Shown here piece by piece: positions 33,619 through 36,040 of a stretch of 36,040 nt of DNA (position 1 is the first letter of the stretch; every line of letters starts with the position of its first letter). The notes under the pieces are model-generated. The model had not been told where the DNA came from, did not search any database, and saw only the letters and a list, made by a program, of their open reading frames with translations. This DNA is from an uncultured Bacteroidales bacterium (GTDB lineage Bacteria; Bacteroidota; Bacteroidia; Bacteroidales; UBA932). A program made the translations under genes and the position numbers. Where the stretch lies: positions 1 through 36,040 of the forward strand of contig CALVDF010000021.1 of NCBI GenBank assembly GCA_944326245.1, read 5' to 3'.

Positions 33619-33775
33619 CATGTTTTTTAATCTTACGAATGAGAACCCTTTCGTAGAGTCGGACAAGTTGCCCGTTACGTTCTACATAGAATCGAGGACC
33701 ACCATTCAGTCTGCCTAATTTTGATTTAATTTTATCCATATCAGCCAATTCTAAGCTTATGCCTAAGATTTCAAC
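33614..33775 (-). pseudogene. Silent cassette 2: second alternative methyltransferase C-terminus
   Basis: A 53-residue minus-strand frame, V-E-I-L-G-I-S-L-E-L-A-D-M to R-L-Y-E-R-V-L-I-R-K-I-K-K-H-G, then TGA. It has no start codon at its head: an in-frame TAA stands immediately before the first Val codon, so it can be read only after fusion. It shares the opening E-I-L-G-I and the closing Y-x-R-x-L-I-R with cassette 1 and with the expressed gene, but not the middle. It stands in tandem with cassette 1. Inversion between sites A and C would give a 369-residue enzyme. Confidence 0.8.
33756..33774 (-). repeat. Inversion site C, head of cassette 2
   Basis: On the minus strand, TTGAAATCTTAGGCATAAG: identical to site A except at two positions (G to C at 14, C to G at 19). 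It ends 17 bases before the nuclease start codon. Confidence 0.75.
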
Positions 33776-33791
33776 TTAAAACAAGAAAAAT

Positions 33792-34964
33792 ATGAAAACA
33801 ACATTACATACAGAATGGACTGTTGCAGATGTCTGCAAAGGCTTTACATATAACGAATTAGAGGGGAAAGGTCTGTTCGGTCTTGACGGACGGCTTACTA
33901 TCCAACCTGAATATCAGCGTCATTATATCTACAATGACGGCAAACGCGATGTGGCAGTCATTGAATCGCTGCTGAAAGGCTATCCAATCGGGCTGATATA
34001 CTTTAACTGTACAAGCGATGGACGGTATGAGGTGCTTGACGGGCAGCAACGCATCACTTCCTTTGGTCGGTTCGTCACTGGGAAATTTGCTATAAAAGAT
34101 GCCAACGACAATGTGCAGTATTTCTCAGGTTTACCCCAAGAATTGCAGCAAAGGATTATGCTGTCCCCATTGCTTATCTACGAATGCGAAGGAGAAGAAG
34201 GAGAAATAAAAGACTGGTTTCAAACGATAAACATCACGGGTGTGCCGCTGAACGAGCAGGAAAAGCTCAATGCCATTTATTCAGGTGAGTTTGTCACGGC
34301 AGCCAAGCGTGTGTTCAGTAATTCGCAAAACGCCGAAGTCCAAAAATGGAGCCATTACATAAAGGGTGATGTCAAGCGCCAAGATTACTTAGCAGAAGCC
34401 TTAAAATGGGTATGCGCAAGCAAAGGAACGACCATAGATTCCTACATGAGCCAGCACCGCCGAGACAGTACCATAAACGAACTTGAAAACTATTTCCGTT
34501 CCGTGATAGATTGGGTTTCCACTACGTTCACTATGGTGGAACGGGATATGTGCGGTCTGGAATGGGGACGGCTCTACGAAACGTACCATAAGACACCTTA
34601 CAGCATTGACCATGTGACGGAGCGTGTGCTTGCCCTGCAAGCGGACGAGAGCATTAAATGTCCACGTAACATCTATGAATACGTATTAGGTGGCGAACAA
34701 GACAAAAGCCTACTTCAAATACGTTTGTTCGAAGAGTCAACGAAACGTGCAGCATACACCCGCCAAACCGAGGTTGCCAAAGAAAAAGGCATTTCCAACT
34801 GCCCCTTGTGTGCCATAGGCGACAATGCCAATAAAACGCGGATTTACAAGTTCAATGAAATGGATGCCGACCATGTGACCGCATGGAGCAAAGGAGGTGC
34901 TACTTCCATTGAAAATTGCGAGATGCTGTGTAAGACACATAATCGTTCAAAAGGCAACAAATAA
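33792..34964 (+). CDS. DUF262-HNH endonuclease (GmrSD-like)
   Basis: A 390-residue protein with an N-terminal DUF262 (ParB/sulfiredoxin-like NTP-sensing) domain: I-Q-P-E-Y-Q-R at 37-43 and L-D-G-Q-Q-R at 82-87 are its signature residues. The C-terminus is an HNH nuclease: C-P-L-C near 338, [12 protein letters not shown], and C-K-T-H-N-R-S-K-G with the final zinc/metal residues. Related proteins (GmrSD, BrxU, SspE) restrict phage DNA, often depending on its modification state. Its place directly behind an adenine methyltransferase suggests a restriction partner. It starts 17 bases beyond inversion site C, so the switch region separates it from the methyltransferase. Confidence 0.9.
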   Translation: MKTTLHTEWTVADVCKGFTYNELEGKGLFGLDGRLTIQPEYQRHYIYNDGKRDVAVIESLLKGYPIGLIYFNCTSDGRYEVLDGQQRITSFGRFVTGKFAIKDANDNVQYFSGLPQELQQRIMLSPLLIYECEGEEGEIKDWFQTINITGVPLNEQEKLNAIYSGEFVTAAKRVFSNSQNAEVQKWSHYIKGDVKRQDYLAEALKWVCASKGTTIDSYMSQHRRDSTINELENYFRSVIDWVSTTFTMVERDMCGLEWGRLYETYHKTPYSIDHVTERVLALQADESIKCPRNIYEYVLGGEQDKSLLQIRLFEESTKRAAYTRQTEVAKEKGISNCPLCAIGDNANKTRIYKFNEMDADHVTAWSKGGATSIENCEMLCKTHNRSKGNK

Positions 34965-35001
34965 TGTATATATCGCAGAATATGCGTATTTTGAGGGAGT
35001 T

Positions 35002-35838
35002 ATGAAAGTATTAACTTCCTCAAAATTGTGTATGCAGAAAACATTTCAAGAAATTTCAAAAAGCTGGTGCGAAACAAAACGCCCAATCGTAAAGCACTCT
35101 ACCATGTGTGCTTATTTGCTGACGCTGCAAACCCATTTGCTGCCTTATTTTGGTACTAAGACTGCCATCACAGAGGATGACGTCCAGCAGTTTGTCATTC
35201 ATAAACTTTCGTGCGGTCTTGCGCGTAAAACCGTGAGAGACATGGTAGCTGTATTAAAATCTGTAGCCAAATACGGAAGAAAACATAAGATTTTTCCATT
35301 CGAGGATTGGGAAATAGAATATCCTACAGATACAGAAATAAGCCGATTGCCAACTTTGGCAATAGAGCATCAACGCATACTAATGCGACATCTGATTGAA
35401 AAGCCGACAGCACAGAACATAGGTGTACTGTTGTCTCTCTGTACAGGTATGAGAATAGGAGAAGTATGCGCACTGCAATGGCAAGATGTGGACTTCTGCC
35501 AACGGATTATCACAGTAAGGCATACCGTTGGACGGGTTTACAATTGTGAGTTGAAATCCACAGAGAAAATACAGTCATCGCCCAAAACAAGAAATTCATA
35601 TCGCGAGATACCTATCTCCAAGCAATTGTTCCAATGTCTGAAAACAGTCAAGAAAGCCTCTACCTCTCCGTTTGTGGTCGGCACATCAGAACATTCCAAA
35701 GAGCCACGCTCTTATCGTGACTATTTTTCCCGATTATTAAAGCGTCTCGGCATACCTCAAATCGTATTTCACTGCTTTAGGCATCACCATTTATCCTACA
35801 CGCTAAAAATAAGCAGTTTATACGAATCGCTTTATTAA
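35002..35838 (+). pseudogene. Tyrosine recombinase, C-terminally truncated
   Basis: A site-specific integrase of the phage-integrase family. The N-terminal SAM-like core-binding domain covers about residues 10-95. In the catalytic domain the first Arg is in C-T-G-M-R-I-G-E, a Lys in S-P-K-T-R-N-S-Y-R-E-I-P, and the H-x-x-R box is F-H-C-F-R-H. After F-R-H the family sequence breaks off (near 35785) and is replaced by 18 unrelated residues ending at 35838. The following G-H box and the nucleophilic Tyr are missing; neither other frame restores them. As it stands the product should be inactive. The start is taken at ATG 35002 (278 residues), 37 bases after the nuclease. It may once have served the adjacent inversion sites or integrated the island. 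Confidence 0.8.
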
Positions 35839-35965
35839 GCAGGTAACGATTTAGAAACGAGCAGAATTCCCTTATCCGTCCTATTTTGCATTATCGAAAA
35901 AGAACGCTCTTATTCCAAAAACAAAGATAGGATTTTTTTAGTTATTGCGTTATCCCATCTTTAAA
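35839..35965. other. Short gene-free stretch before the right IS end
   Basis: It holds a minus-strand -7 box TATCTTTG (35922-35929) and, downstream of it, a minus-strand 18-codon frame (35835-35891, M-Q-N-R-T-D-K-G). This may be the start of a gene lost by rearrangement. The repeat GGTAACGATTTAGAAAC (35842-35858) is an imperfect inverted copy of 31714-31730. Confidence 0.3.
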
Positions 35966-36040
35966 ATAGGGACTGTCGCAAAAAGACGAAAAGTTTGTAA
36001 TAAATTGATTGCTAATATGATAGAAAATTCGTATCTTAGC
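35966..36040 (+). mobile_element. Left end of an insertion sequence (partial)
   Basis: Starts with atagggactgtcg (35966-35978), the inverted copy of 65-77. A -7-like box TATCTTAG at 36032-36039, with ATTG 20 bases upstream, would be the promoter for a transposase beginning just beyond the window. The IS family cannot be named from 75 bases. Confidence 0.55.

Noticed and set aside
33451..33666. A free-standing 71-residue minus-strand gene starting M-S-D-S-T-K-G
   Set aside because: Its first 16 residues read through cassette 2 in the wrong frame; only the part from 33618 on is homologous to the methyltransferase tail.
35804..35842. Repeated TAAGCAG (35810 and 35836) after the recombinase
   Set aside because: Only 7 bases long and expected by chance in AT-rich sequence.
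1..36040. CRISPR arrays, rRNA, riboswitches
   Set aside because: No regularly spaced repeats, no rRNA-like sequence and no recognisable riboswitch core were seen on either strand.

Overview
The window is a stretch of a Bacteroidales chromosome. Evidence for this is the recurring Bacteroidetes -7 promoter box TAnnTTTG, weak ribosome binding sites, and several genes typical of the phylum: DUF5606, the PUR-type DUF3276 protein, a long-form NusB, a split LysO and a YbbR-CoaE pair. By eye the G+C is near 50%, clearly lower from about 31.6 kb onward. The genus is not settled from sequence alone.

Left block, about 0.2-10.1 kb, all minus strand: nusB, yajC, a YbbR-domain protein, coaE, a DUF5606 protein, rimO, a lipoprotein, yicC and a tricorn-type protease. 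It ends at a strong terminator at 184-216. A divergent plus-strand gene (PUR/DUF3276) sits at 10.2 kb. Second minus-strand block, 10.6-19.7 kb: a large four-module FAD/iron-sulfur oxidoreductase, the NAD(P)HX repair enzyme, a two-gene LysO lysine exporter, pyrE, an SRPBCC protein, an RsmB/RsmF-type rRNA methyltransferase and an SDR. Then come a plus-strand lipoprotein and a UDP-sugar 6-dehydrogenase, a minus-strand PcrA/UvrD helicase, and the complete plus-strand nqrABCDEF operon (Na+-pumping NADH:quinone oxidoreductase) with its own promoter and terminator. A YwqG-like DUF1963 gene closes the core part.

From about 31.6 kb to the end is an AT-richer accessory island: a small XRE regulator, an EcoRI-family adenine methyltransferase, a DUF262-HNH nuclease and a C-terminally truncated tyrosine recombinase. 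Its key feature lies between the methyltransferase and the nuclease. Behind the methyltransferase are two promoterless, start-less alternative 3' ends on the opposite strand. Each begins with the same 19-bp sequence that lies inside the methyltransferase gene, where it encodes the conserved E-I-L-G-I segment. Inversion between these repeats would exchange the last 53-75 residues in frame. I read this as a shufflon-like switch of a Type II-like methyltransferase, probably changing target recognition.

Both window edges carry a 13-bp inverted match (cgacagtccctat at 65-77; its complement at 35966-35978). They look like the two ends of one insertion sequence family, so the window may be a contig broken at IS copies.
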